In this document: one piece after another, positions 33,393 through 42,967 of the stretch
How the letters are laid out: each line of letters opens with the position of its first letter
Position numbering within the stretch: position 1 is the first letter of the stretch
Assembly: GCA_035296965.1 (NCBI GenBank)
Contig: DATGZX010000010.1
Span: 61,634-125,633 of the forward strand
From: DATGZX01 sp035296965
GTDB taxonomy: Bacteria > Planctomycetota > Planctomycetia > Gemmatales > Gemmataceae
Reading direction: 5' to 3'
Length of the DNA: 64,000 nt
Notes under the pieces: generated by a model
Seen by the model: the letters and a program-made list of their open reading frames with translations, nothing else
The model's database searches: none
What the model was told of the DNA's origin: nothing
Made by a program: the position numbers and the translations under genes

Positions 33393-34183
33393 TATTGTTT
33401 TGGTCCACGATCCGTGATTATCGAGCCAGCCTTTGCCCGCCCAGAGTGCCCGTAAGGCGGGAATACGCTCCGAATGTCGCCGATGCAGTTCGTGGCAATC
33501 AGGAACCTTGTCGGCTGCGCTGGCCTGGGCGATGACAGTCGACCATATCGTCCTCCGCGAGTCCGTCCCCGCCCGGTCGACAAACTGCGCTGCCGGGTCG
33601 CACGGAGGCCTGGAGGACTGGACGAAGCAATTCTCCGAATGTCTTGCGGTTGTCGGTTCCGGATTTGAGATCGTTTGCGCGCATGCCCTTTCAGAAATCC
33701 CACCCTGCGCACTCCACGAAACGCGCGTCTTCGAAAGCAAGATCATCCGCGTCGATTGGACCGCACATACGCGAACAAAATAAAGGCGTCGAGCGGGATC
33801 GCACGGCCAAGCGAAGCAACAGGGCATCATCCTCAAATACGCCAAGCGGCAGTGGAAGGATGTCAACTGACAGTTGAGGACGGGGAGTGAAGATGACCAT
33901 GAAAGTTTTCCTTCACGAGCAGTCAATTCGTTTCGTTGGCGAAGACGCGTCAATCAAGCCTTCCCAAGCAGGATGCCCGTCTGCTTTGCGAACCCGACAC
34001 CCTTTTTGAAAAAAGATGTCGGCCTCAAGCCAGGATTCGGGCATCCTCTTGTGACGGAGGAGACAATGCCATTTTCGCAAAGCTCGGGCATCTACCGTCT
34101 TTATGGTTGTTTCGGAGAGAGCAATGCGGTACGCTCCAGCTGGTTTCGTGCCCGCTTTGGGTTTCGCCCAAGGAAACCAGCCC
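33393..34183. other. 0.8-kb region without a confident gene
   Basis: Several short frames overlap on both strands, none with a full family match. The best is the 69-codon minus-strand frame listed separately. The frames between 33430 and 33700 look like decayed coding sequence. Confidence 0.4.
33691..33900 (-). CDS. possible small hypothetical protein (69 aa)
   Basis: It begins MVIFTPRPQLSVDILPLPLG with AAGGAAAA nine bases upstream, and continues VFEDDALLLRLAVRSRSTPL to the end VECAGWDF. Composition is protein-like with no signal peptide. The frame ends early, and continuation in other frames is poor, so it may be a truncated gene. Function unknown. Confidence 0.3.
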   Translation of the reverse strand: MVIFTPRPQLSVDILPLPLGVFEDDALLLRLAVRSRSTPLFCSRMCGPIDADDLAFEDARFVECAGWDF

Positions 34184-34759
34184 ATGCCGTCGGACGGTTC
34201 CGTCACGCGTTGGATCAGCCAGCTTCAAGCCGGCGATCCGGCGGCGGCGCAGCCACTCTGGGAACGCTACTTTCATCTCCTGGTTGAACTCGCGCGCCGC
34301 AAGCTCGGTGCCGCACCTCATGGCGCCGACCGAGAAGACGTGGCCCTCAGCGCCTTCGACAGCTTTTGCCAGGGGCTCAAGCGCGGCCGATTTCCCGAAC
34401 TCCACGACCGCGACAACCTCTGGAAACTGCTGGTCGTCCTGACCGCGCGCAAGGCGTCTCATTTGATGCGCGATGAGCAGCGGCTCAAACGCGGCGGCGG
34501 GCAAAAGGCAGGCACCGCTGAGGAGCTGGAACAAGTGGTGAGTCAGGAACCGAGTCCGGCGTTTGCTGCCGAGCTAGCGGAGAATTGCCAGCGGCTTCTG
34601 GATCTTCTGGGCGATGCCGAGCTGCGAACGATTGCCCTGAGCAAGATGGAAAGCTACACGACCGAGGAAATTGCCGGCCAACTGAATTGCGCCCCGCGCA
34701 CCGTGGAGCGGAAGCTGCGGTTGATTCGCAGCCTTTGGGAAAAAGAGTGCTCCTCATGA
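34184..34759 (+). CDS. ECF-type sigma factor (planctomycete kinase-linked group)
   Basis: A 191-residue protein starting MPSDGSVTRWISQLQAGDPA with AAGGAAACC before the ATG. AQPLWERYFHLLVELARRKL is region 2, and SKMESYTTEEIAGQLNCAPR with TVERKLRLIRSLWEKE is region 4. This is the Sigma70_ECF family expanded in planctomycetes. Its TGA overlaps the ATG of the downstream kinase (ATGA), a pairing found widely in Gemmataceae and interpreted as kinase control of the sigma factor. The longer frame to 34103 has no ribosome-binding site. Confidence 0.93.
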   Translation: MPSDGSVTRWISQLQAGDPAAAQPLWERYFHLLVELARRKLGAAPHGADREDVALSAFDSFCQGLKRGRFPELHDRDNLWKLLVVLTARKASHLMRDEQRLKRGGGQKAGTAEELEQVVSQEPSPAFAAELAENCQRLLDLLGDAELRTIALSKMESYTTEEIAGQLNCAPRTVERKLRLIRSLWEKECSS

Positions 34760-37700
34760 ACTCAGATGACGCTTTGCCCTTGTCGCTCGAGCAAAAAGTG
34801 GACCAGGTCTGCACGCGCTTTGAGGCGGCCTGGAAGAGCGGCGCCCAACCGCGCATCGAAGATCATGTTGCCGACCTGAGCGACGCTGAAAAGCGGGAAG
34901 TGGTGCGTGAGCTGATCTTGCTGGATGTCTTCTATCGCCGGCAGCGCGGCGATTCCTGCAGGCCCGAGGACTATCAGCCACGATTCCCGGAGATCGAGCC
35001 CGCCTGGTTGGCGCAGGCGTTGGACCCAGCGGCCTCCGCGCCGCTAAAACCGACTGTCGATGAACCGCGCCTCGTTGAAAGGCCGGGCAGCCGCATCGGA
35101 TCGTACAAGCTGTTGCAGCAGATCGGCGAAGGCGGAATGGGCACGGTCTTCATGGCCGAGCAGACGCACCCCGTGCAGCGCAAGGTGGCCCTGAAGCTCA
35201 TCAAAATCGGCATGGACAGCCGGCAGGTGATCGCTCGTTTCGAGGCGGAGCGCCAGGCCCTGGCGCTGATGGATCACCCCAACATCGCCAAGGTGTTCGA
35301 CGCGCGTACGACGGAGAGCGGCCGGCCTTACTTCGTCATGGAATTGGTCAAGGGGGTGCCGATCACCCGCTACTGCGACGAGCACCACCTGACTCCCAGC
35401 GAACGGTTGGAACTCTTCGTCCCGGTCTGTCAGGTGGTACAGCACGCGCACCACAAGGGCGTCATCCACCGCGACATGAAGCCGTCCAACGTCATGGTCT
35501 GCATCTACGACGGCAAGCCGGTGCCCAAGGTGATCGACTTCGGCGTGGCCAAGGCGACCGGCCCCAAGCTGACCGAACGGACCCTGTACACGGAGTTCGG
35601 GGCCATCGTCGGCACGTTCGAGTACATGAGTCCCGAGCAGGCGCAGCTGGACCAGCCGGATATCGATACGCGCAGCGACGTTTATTCTTTGGGCGTGCTC
35701 TTGTACGAGCTGCTGACCGGGACAACGCCGCTGGAGCGCGGGCGCATGAAGGAAGTCGCGATCCTGGAGCTGCTGCGGCTTATCCGCGAGGAGGAAGCGC
35801 CCAGGCCCAGCACGCGGCTGAGTACGACGGAAGGGCTGCCGTCGATCGCGGCCAACCGGGGGACGGAGCCGAAGAGGCTTAGCGGCCTGGTGCGCGGGGA
35901 GCTGGACTGGATCGTGTTGAAGGCGCTGGAGAAGGACCGGAACCGGCGCTATGAAACGGCCAACGCTCTTGCGGCCGATGTGCTCCGCTATCTGCACGAC
36001 GAGGCGGTGCAAGCGTGCCCGCCGTCGCTAAGCTACCGGCTCAAGAAGTTCGCACGCCGGAACAAGGGCCCGGTGCTGGCGGCGGCCGGGTTCGCGGCGC
36101 TGGTGCTGCTGGGCATCGGCGGCCTGATTGCAGGCCTGGTAGCACTGCAAGCGGAGCAGCGCCATACGGCGGATGCTTTGGAACAGGTGCAGCAGGAGCA
36201 AGCAAGGACGCAACAAGCCCTCGTCGCGGAGGGCGAGCGGGCTGAAGGCGAAAAGAAAGCCAAGCAACAGGCCCTGACGGCCGCTGAGGACGAGAAGAAG
36301 GCCAACGCCCAGGCGCAAAAGCGGCTGGCGCAGATCCAGAAGTGGAACGTGATCCTTTCTTCGGTGTTCACCGATCTGGACCCGCGGGCGGAGGAGAAAC
36401 TTGGCAAGCCGCTGCTGCGGATCCTGGGCGACCGGATCGCCAAGGTAGCGGAGCAGCTCGAAGGCGAGTCGGTTGGTGACCCGCTCCTGGTGGCCGGTCT
36501 GCAAGAACGCCTGGGCCAGTCGCTGCTAGACCTGGGCATGGCCGACCGGGCGATTGCCCTTTTTGTCAAAGCGCGGGCCAGCTGTGCGGCGAGTTTGGGC
36601 GCCGACCACCCCGACACGCTCACGAAGATGGCTAACCTGGCGCGTGGCTACAAGGCCGCCGGCAAGCTGGACCTGGCCCTACCGCTTTTGGAGGAAACCT
36701 TAAAGTTGATGAAGGCCAAGCTGGGCGCGGACGACCCCAACACCCTCGCCAGCATGAACAACTTGGCCAATGGCTACCAACACGCCGGCAAACTAGACCT
36801 GGCATTGCCGCTCTTGGAGGAAACCCTCAAGCTGCAGCAGACCAAACTGGGCGCCGACCACCCCAACACGCTCAGCAGCATGAATAACCTGGCGGATGGC
36901 TACCGGGCCGCTGGCAAGCTGGACTTGGCCCTGCCACTTTTGGAGGAAACCCTCAAGCTGCGGAAGGCCAAGCTGGGCGCCGATCACCCCGACACGCTCA
37001 ACAGTATGGACCACCAGGCGTTGGGCTACTGGGCCGCCGGCAAGCTGGACCTAGCCCTCCCGCTTTTGGAGGAAACCCTCAAGCTGCGGAAGGCCGAGCT
37101 GGGCGCCGACCATCCCGACACGCTCAGCAGCATGAATAACCTGGCGGTAGGCTACCAGTCCGCCGGCAAGCTGGACCTGGCATTGCCTCTTTGGGAGGAA
37201 ACCAACAAGCTGATGAAGGTTAAGCTGGGCGCCGACCACCCCGACACGCTCAAGAACATGGGCAGCCTGGCGGCGGGCTACCGGTCCGCCGGCAAGCTGG
37301 ACCTGGCCCTGCCGCTTTTGGAGGAAACCTTCAAGTTGCGGAAGGCCAAGCTAGGCGTCGACCACCCCAACACCCTCGTGAGCATGAACGATCTCGCTTT
37401 CGGCTACCGAGACGCCGGCAAACTAGACCAGGCCCTGCCCCTTTTGGAGGAAACCCTTAAGCTGCAGAAGGCCAAGCTGGGCGCCGACCATCCCCACAGG
37501 CTCACCAGCATGAACAACCTGGCGATGGGCTACGAGTCCGCCGGCAAGCTGGACCAGGCCTTGCCGCTTTTTGAGGAAACCCTCAAGTTGACGAAGGCCA
37601 AGCTGGGCGCCGACCACCCCGACACGCTCGTGAGCATGAACAACCTCGCTTTCGGCTACCGAGACGCCGGCAAGGTGGACCAGGCCCTGCCCCTTTTAAA

Positions 37701-38253
37701 GGAAGCGGCTGCAGGCATCGAGAAGCGGCGGTTCCGACACGAATACGCCGGCCGGATCGTATCCAACCTCATCAGCTGCCACGAGCAATTGAAGCAGCTC
37801 GACCAGGCAGAGGCATGGCGGCGGAAATGGCTGGCGGTGGTCAAGGAGCGGGCCGGGGCCTACTCCCTGCCCTACGCCGGCGAGCTGGCAGGTCTCGGGG
37901 GCAACCTGCTCCAACAGAAGAAGTGGAACGACGCAGAAGCAGTGCTGCGCGAATGCCTCCCTATTCGCGAGAAGAAGTCGCCCGATGAATGGACGACTTT
38001 CAATACCAAATCCATGCTCGGCGGCGCGCTGCTCGGCCAGAAGAAGTACGCCGACGCTGAGCCGCTGCTGGTTGCCGGCTACGAGGGGATGAAACAGCGC
38101 GAGGCCAAGATTTCCCCACAAGGCAAACTCCGACTGACCGAGGCCCTGGAAAGACTGCCCCGGGTCTACGACGAGTGGGGCAAACCAGGCGAGGCGGCCA
38201 AGTGGCGGAAGAAGCTTGCACCCTCCAAGGTGGGGATCGTACCAAAACCTTAG
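34756..38253 (+). CDS. transmembrane Ser/Thr protein kinase with TPR/kinesin-light-chain repeats
   Basis: A 1165-residue receptor-like kinase. After a 110-residue N-terminal region with LELFDVFYRR-like helices comes a Hanks kinase domain (about 113-390). It has the P-loop IGEGGMGTVF, VALKLIK with the catalytic Lys, the HRDMKPSN loop, DFGVAKATGP, and SPEQAQLDQPDIDTRSDVYS. A transmembrane helix follows at about 440-460 (LAAAGFAALVLLGIGGLIAG), then a coiled coil rich in Gln/Glu/Lys, then nine 42-residue TPR_10/TPR_12 repeats (LGADHPDTL...AGKLDLALPLLEETLKL) and further TPRs. The kinase is cytoplasmic and the repeats are outside. It is translationally coupled to the sigma gene. Confidence 0.96.
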   Translation: MNSDDALPLSLEQKVDQVCTRFEAAWKSGAQPRIEDHVADLSDAEKREVVRELILLDVFYRRQRGDSCRPEDYQPRFPEIEPAWLAQALDPAASAPLKPTVDEPRLVERPGSRIGSYKLLQQIGEGGMGTVFMAEQTHPVQRKVALKLIKIGMDSRQVIARFEAERQALALMDHPNIAKVFDARTTESGRPYFVMELVKGVPITRYCDEHHLTPSERLELFVPVCQVVQHAHHKGVIHRDMKPSNVMVCIYDGKPVPKVIDFGVAKATGPKLTERTLYTEFGAIVGTFEYMSPEQAQLDQPDIDTRSDVYSLGVLLYELLTGTTPLERGRMKEVAILELLRLIREEEAPRPSTRLSTTEGLPSIAANRGTEPKRLSGLVRGELDWIVLKALEKDRNRRYETANALAADVLRYLHDEAVQACPPSLSYRLKKFARRNKGPVLAAAGFAALVLLGIGGLIAGLVALQAEQRHTADALEQVQQEQARTQQALVAEGERAEGEKKAKQQALTAAEDEKKANAQAQKRLAQIQKWNVILSSVFTDLDPRAEEKLGKPLLRILGDRIAKVAEQLEGESVGDPLLVAGLQERLGQSLLDLGMADRAIALFVKARASCAASLGADHPDTLTKMANLARGYKAAGKLDLALPLLEETLKLMKAKLGADDPNTLASMNNLANGYQHAGKLDLALPLLEETLKLQQTKLGADHPNTLSSMNNLADGYRAAGKLDLALPLLEETLKLRKAKLGADHPDTLNSMDHQALGYWAAGKLDLALPLLEETLKLRKAELGADHPDTLSSMNNLAVGYQSAGKLDLALPLWEETNKLMKVKLGADHPDTLKNMGSLAAGYRSAGKLDLALPLLEETFKLRKAKLGVDHPNTLVSMNDLAFGYRDAGKLDQALPLLEETLKLQKAKLGADHPHRLTSMNNLAMGYESAGKLDQALPLFEETLKLTKAKLGADHPDTLVSMNNLAFGYRDAGKVDQALPLLKEAAAGIEKRRFRHEYAGRIVSNLISCHEQLKQLDQAEAWRRKWLAVVKERAGAYSLPYAGELAGLGGNLLQQKKWNDAEAVLRECLPIREKKSPDEWTTFNTKSMLGGALLGQKKYADAEPLLVAGYEGMKQREAKISPQGKLRLTEALERLPRVYDEWGKPGEAAKWRKKLAPSKVGIVPKP
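36594..37727 (+). repeat. nine tandem 126-bp coding repeats
   Basis: Each unit encodes 42 residues of the kinase ectodomain with the skeleton LGADHPDTL, M-x-x-LA-x-GY, AGKLDLALPLLEETLKL. Units are nearly identical at DNA level over long stretches, consistent with recent duplication and possible length variation. Confidence 0.85.
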
Positions 38254-39015
38254 GCATCAACACGGATCTGGCTGCTGCGGTCGATCACGGTATCCCCGTT
38301 TTCATTTCCGCCGCCGAAACATCCTGACTGAAGCGACGACGCCCATCCCCACGATCCCACCAATGCCACACCATACACCCAAGAGCAAGTACGAGAAGAA
38401 ACCCGCGCCACTCTCACCATGAGCTGCAACTGGGCTGTACATGTCTCGGACGAACTTCTCGCCGCCATGCACCACACGATGAGCGACGACACTGACTTCG
38501 CCCGCTACGCCGATGACTCCCGTTCCCTTGGCGGTGAGCTCGGCGCTCAGGCGGCGATTGACGCCTCCGTTAACGGCAAGGGCCCCTTCCTCCTCGCCAC
38601 CCACGCAGGTTGTGCCAGCGAAGCACGCTTGGATTCCGGTCTCGCAGGAACCTCAATTAAAAGACGGTCGGCAAAGTTCAAGCGCGCCAGTCCAGGAGTC
38701 AAGGCTGAGTACTTCGGCGAACTGCGGCGCATCTCCCAATGATAATCAAAAGAGTTAGCTACATGGGGGCAACGCCCCCGGAAGCGGCTTTCCAATACGA
38801 ACCCTCCGTATTTTTGAGCGTAACCAGATGGAAGCAGGGAAAACGCGGACATGGGTTGCTGGAGGTGCACAAGATACGCCTACCGCCACATGGAAAATAG
38901 TGGAAGCTCAATCAATCTGGTAGCAGCCAGACAGTCATACAGTCAGCCTTAAGTCGACAGGGTTTAAAACGGCCCCAAGGACTGTCTCGTTCCGCGATTG
39001 CGTGCGTTAGCTCAT
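38254..39015. other. 0.76-kb region with only a gene remnant
   Basis: Apart from the acetate-kinase-like remnant at 38415-38760, nothing is recognisable. A short minus-strand frame near 38302-38400 ends in a hydrophobic stretch plus FRRRK but has no start of its own. Confidence 0.4.
38415..38760 (-). pseudogene. acetate-kinase-like remnant
   Basis: The minus-strand frame encodes RLSAELTAKGTGVIGVAGEV then SVVAHRVVHGGEKFVRDMY. HRVVHGGEKF is the acetate kinase signature near the substrate site. The sequence before it shifts to another frame (RRSSPKYSAL ... ARLNFADRLLIE), and no C-terminal two-thirds exists. It is probably the broken 5' third of an ackA gene. The call depends largely on one motif. 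Confidence 0.35.
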
Positions 39016-39780
39016 TCAGGTAGTGCGAATTAGAAGCGACAGGCAGGTAACACTCCCCTCGGCTTTCGCGAATTCAGAAACGTCAATCGGTCTAACGTGA
39101 AAACCCCGCTGCCGAATCATCTCGGCGGTCTGCACATGTTGCCCGGGAATGCAAACCGTAGCGCCGATCGGCAATGTGTTTGCCCCCCAGGGCTCAGCGC
39201 GGGGAACGGGAACCTGTTCGAATCCGGCCAGAGAGTGCAGATCCAGCCACGAAGGGTTCAACAGCAGGCTGCCGTCCGGCAGAGCAGTGCATGCCGTCTT
39301 CAGGTGCAAGCAACCGCGCACCGTCACGGGCACCACGACATACCCGTGCGGCCGGACGATTGCCTCGAAAGCTTGCACGCCAGCGGGATTGGTTCGGGCC
39401 GAGACACCGACCAGAAGCGTGCGCCCGACGCGCAGGACATCGCCCCCCTCGATGGTTGCCGGTAGCGCGATCCGCTGCACCTGTCGATATTGCCTCAGCT
39501 CTCTCTCAATGCCCGGCAACTCGGCACGACGTGCTTCGGTACCCATCGAAGTAAGCACGGCCACTTCATCGAGCACAATGGCGGTGTCTTCAAGGAATGT
39601 GCCATCGGGACAAGCGCGATTGACATCCAGCACCCGCACTTCTAGATCGCAATCCCGGAGGGATTGGCAATAGCTCGCATGCTGCTGGAGGAGCAGGTCC
39701 CAATCGATGAGCGTGCGCGCGACATGGCTCCGTTGCCCAAAATCGATGCTTGGCGACGGTACCTGGGTAAGGGCCAGCAT
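39016..39780 (-). CDS. dimethylargininase (N-omega,N-omega-dimethylarginine hydrolase)
   Basis: A 254-residue guanidino-modifying enzyme that hydrolyses methylated arginines to citrulline and methylamines. The active-site elements are in the expected order: acidic loop FLEDTAIVLDEV, EGGDVLRVGRTLLVGVSART, the catalytic His in VRGCLHLKTACTAL, and the nucleophile Cys in KAEGSVTCLSLLI four residues from the C-terminal strand. Length equals bacterial and mammalian DDAH (about 255-285). It starts 35 nt after the stop of the spermidine-synthase-like gene on the same strand, so they probably share a transcript. Confidence 0.9.
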   Translation of the reverse strand: MLALTQVPSPSIDFGQRSHVARTLIDWDLLLQQHASYCQSLRDCDLEVRVLDVNRACPDGTFLEDTAIVLDEVAVLTSMGTEARRAELPGIERELRQYRQVQRIALPATIEGGDVLRVGRTLLVGVSARTNPAGVQAFEAIVRPHGYVVVPVTVRGCLHLKTACTALPDGSLLLNPSWLDLHSLAGFEQVPVPRAEPWGANTLPIGATVCIPGQHVQTAEMIRQRGFHVRPIDVSEFAKAEGSVTCLSLLIRTT

Positions 39781-39815
39781 GTCCGATCGATGCCTCGAAA
39801 CTGGAAGGGGATTCG

Positions 39816-42320
39816 TTATTCTTGTGGAGCTTTTTGTCGTGCCGAGGTCGAATGCTCCAGCGCGATCCGCAGTGCCCGCGAGCGCCAGCCGGAGCCCGTA
39901 AACAACTCGTCGGGGAACCGGCGGTAGCTCAACATCTCCTCGTGGATGTTCCCGCTATCCATTTTGTTCAGCTCCATGCCCGCCAGGTACTGGAGCCGCA
40001 GGTTCCGGTCCCGGTTGATCAACGCATTTTCCAGCCAGGGACTTAGATCGCTTGCCTGTCCGCCATAGGTCGCCAGCAAGCTGACCACGGTCTGAAAACC
40101 GACATTTTCAAGGGATTCCGCCACCGCCGCCAGCTCGGGACGCTTGAGACGCTCAAAGAGCTCGTCCGGATCGATTGTGAGCGAGTCCGCATGGCTAAGG
40201 AGGACGATGTCGTACCCCGAGCCATTCTGGTCGTTGCACCAAATCGTCCCGCCCGGGAAAACCTCAAAGAACGTGGCGATTTCGCTTCTCACGACGTCCC
40301 TGTCGCTCTCATAGAGAGGCACCCACTGCGTGATCAGCCCGCCGGGGTTCAAACGTCGTTTGCACAGCTCGAAATACTCCTTGGTGTAGAGTGTGGCCGC
40401 CCCCTTGACCCAGGGGTGAATGGGGTCGGAGGTGATGATGTCGAACTTCTGCGGAGTCGTGAGAATGTAATGGCGCGCGTCGTCATAGACGATCTCGACG
40501 TGAGGATCGGTCGCGACCCCATAGTTCTCCTTGGCGAAGTGGGCCGCGACTGCCCGCGGAACCAGAGGCTCGAGTTCGCAGATGACCACCTTCTCAATGC
40601 CGGGATGCACCAGAAAAGAACCGGCGGTAACGCCCGCGCCGAATCCAACGACGAGGACCGACTTCGGGTTCCCGTGAAAAAGCGCCGGCAGATGGCCCAG
40701 CATGCGCTGCAGCCGCATGTCTTGCGCTTCGCTGGAGGCTTCCGTCTTGCCGCTGATGTGGAAATAGCGTGCGCCGGTTGGCGTCTCGGTGACCGCGACC
40801 GAAGAGTTCATACCTTCGCCCATGAACAGGTTCTTCCACTTACCCTCGTAGCTGGGAAGCGTTCGCCCAAACGCGACCAGTTCCCAGGGAATGCCGGGGA
40901 GCATTTTGGCCAGATACGCAGGCGGCGCGGCGATACAGGCCGCGAGTACCAGCGCGCCGCCGACTCTGGCTATAGCTCCGAATGGCCCATACGCGGAGGT
41001 AATGCTCGCAAGGAATGGCCGGCTGTACGAGACGATCATGAGAATCGCCCCCACGGCCGCAAGCCCGATCAGGACTTGCTGTGCCATTTGCGTACCAAGC
41101 CGAGGGATGAGGAATAAGCTTGCACCGAGCGCGCCGAGGATTGCCCCGACCGTATTCGCTGCATACATCCCTCCGACCAGTCGGCCGGGATCCTGTCCCT
41201 TGTTCGCCCCGGCTGCGAGCGCCAATGGGAAACTGGCGCCCCACAGACACGTCGCCGGCAAGATGACCCATAGACAGCGCACCAGGTCGAGTTGGAAAGT
41301 GAACCAGGGCGACGCCGAAAGATAGGGATTTATCGGCCAGTACGGCACGGAGCGCGCGAGCATGAATGCGGTCCAGGCAATTGCCGCAGCCAGAAGCAAT
41401 TGGCAGCAGCCCAGCAGTAATCTCGGCCGCGGACTTGTCCGGGCCAGCATCGAGCCAACGCCGCTGCCGATTCCTAACCCTACCAGGAATACAGCGAGGA
41501 TGATGGAGAACGTGTAAACAGTTGCACCGAGCAGCAGCGAGAGCAGCCGCGTCCAGACCACTTCCGCTGCCAGTGCCGACGCTCCCGAGACAGCGGTGGT
41601 GACGTACACCGGCCAGGATCCTTGCCAGGCGGCAGATGATTCCGCGGCGGGTTCCTCGGCACGAGGGCGGTACGGAGTCAGGGCGGCCAGGGTGAAGCTG
41701 GCCAGGGCCACCGTGCCGTTCAATGCTGCGGCCAGATAAGTAGCAATTGCCATGTCATGTACGCGCAGCAAATAGAAGCCCGCCAGCAAGCATCCGAAGA
41801 CCGCGCCTGCGATGTTGCCGCCGTAGAACAATCCCAGCCACGACACTCCTCGGGGACTCGACTCCACCCACCGCGCGATGGCCGGCAGCGTCGCGCCCAT
41901 GAGCGCAGTGGGCGGCAGTAAACACACTGCACAGACAAGCCCGCGCAGCAAAATCCCGCCTGGCCCACTCCCACCCGACCTGGCATAGATGGCATCGACC
42001 AACGGCATCCCCATGAGCGCAGCGATGCCCATGATCCCCAATGCCAATTCAAGCAAGGCATAAACGCGCAGCGGATGAACCCGCACGGAGACGACGCGCG
42101 GCAACGCGAGACTCCCCAGGCACATTCCGCCCATGAATGTTCCGAGCAACACGCCTAAGGAAATTGCCGAGGAGCCGATGACCAGTTGCAAGAGCTGAAA
42201 CCAGACGATTTCATAAACGAGCGCCGAACAGCCGCTGGCCGCAAACAGCAGCATGAGCAGCGGTAAGAAGCGATGTGCGGTGGATAGAGCTGGCGGCGCG
42301 ATAGGTTTCTGTTGGGTCAT
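39816..42320 (-). CDS. membrane-fused spermidine synthase-like protein
   Basis: An 834-residue fusion. Residues 1-470 contain about 12-14 hydrophobic helices in an MFS-like arrangement (FLPLLMLLFAASGCSALVYE at the start, GGMYAANTVGAILGALGASL). Residues about 520-740 are a SAM-dependent spermidine-synthase fold: SVLVVGFGAGVTAGSFLVHP is the nucleotide loop, VVICELEPLV the acidic ribose ligand, IVYDDARHYI and IITSDPIHPW the active-site Asp pair. Similar fusions are common in bacteria. True polyamine synthesis is unproven, and they could methylate or aminopropylate an envelope substrate. The dimethylargininase gene follows. Confidence 0.9.
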   Translation of the reverse strand: MTQQKPIAPPALSTAHRFLPLLMLLFAASGCSALVYEIVWFQLLQLVIGSSAISLGVLLGTFMGGMCLGSLALPRVVSVRVHPLRVYALLELALGIMGIAALMGMPLVDAIYARSGGSGPGGILLRGLVCAVCLLPPTALMGATLPAIARWVESSPRGVSWLGLFYGGNIAGAVFGCLLAGFYLLRVHDMAIATYLAAALNGTVALASFTLAALTPYRPRAEEPAAESSAAWQGSWPVYVTTAVSGASALAAEVVWTRLLSLLLGATVYTFSIILAVFLVGLGIGSGVGSMLARTSPRPRLLLGCCQLLLAAAIAWTAFMLARSVPYWPINPYLSASPWFTFQLDLVRCLWVILPATCLWGASFPLALAAGANKGQDPGRLVGGMYAANTVGAILGALGASLFLIPRLGTQMAQQVLIGLAAVGAILMIVSYSRPFLASITSAYGPFGAIARVGGALVLAACIAAPPAYLAKMLPGIPWELVAFGRTLPSYEGKWKNLFMGEGMNSSVAVTETPTGARYFHISGKTEASSEAQDMRLQRMLGHLPALFHGNPKSVLVVGFGAGVTAGSFLVHPGIEKVVICELEPLVPRAVAAHFAKENYGVATDPHVEIVYDDARHYILTTPQKFDIITSDPIHPWVKGAATLYTKEYFELCKRRLNPGGLITQWVPLYESDRDVVRSEIATFFEVFPGGTIWCNDQNGSGYDIVLLSHADSLTIDPDELFERLKRPELAAVAESLENVGFQTVVSLLATYGGQASDLSPWLENALINRDRNLRLQYLAGMELNKMDSGNIHEEMLSYRRFPDELFTGSGWRSRALRIALEHSTSARQKAPQE

Positions 42321-42967
42321 GTCATGTTGCTATCAATTTCAGTGCAATCAACGGCGTCGCCCTCCTGGACGTAGCTCCGTTACCAAACATTGCTGACGAG
42401 CCCTTACATTCTAGCCAGACTTGCCAGCGCCGCGGTAGAGGCTCACGGTCGCGCGCTGGTGGGGACCGACTCGGCAACCGTTCATGTGGAGCCAGCCGAA
42501 TCCCTTGTAGCCGAAAGGGGGACGCGGCAATCGTAGCAGGCAATGATGAAGGAAGAATGATAGGGGGCTGTTAAGGATATTTAGCGCCCGGGCCCTAACA
42601 CTGTTAACCCCGCCAAACATCCGAGTTTTTCCCTAATTTTACTCTCATCTCTCACAGGCATTGTAACATGCTGCCTCGTAACGAGTTAATTGCGGAGAAT
42701 GGCCCCAGTGCGTGGCTCGGGGTCATCCCGGTACGCCTTTTGCAAAGTCTTTCCCCAAACGGACGGCGGGAGGATCGCTGATCGTTACGAGCTTTGGCGG
42801 TGTCGCGGCTGGCAGAGCTAATGAAGTTCAAGGAAAGCCAGGCGACCCATTCCCGCCCTGCAACTCTCCCAACGTCTGCCTCGTGTGTGCGCTGCGAGGT
42901 CGACGCGTGCCATCCCCGCATGGAGCGCCTTGGCGATGCAGTTGTGACTATCTGATTGCACTGTCTT
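42321..42967. other. 647-bp divergent intergenic region
   Basis: AT-rich around 42560-42670, with GTTAAGG/TGTTAACC-type motifs that could be promoters for the synthase-like gene and the sugar transferase. No gene seen. Confidence 0.45.

Noticed and set aside
36594..37727. Regular repeats that could suggest a CRISPR array
   Set aside because: The unit length is 126 bp, a multiple of three, the reading frame continues throughout and there are no unique spacers.
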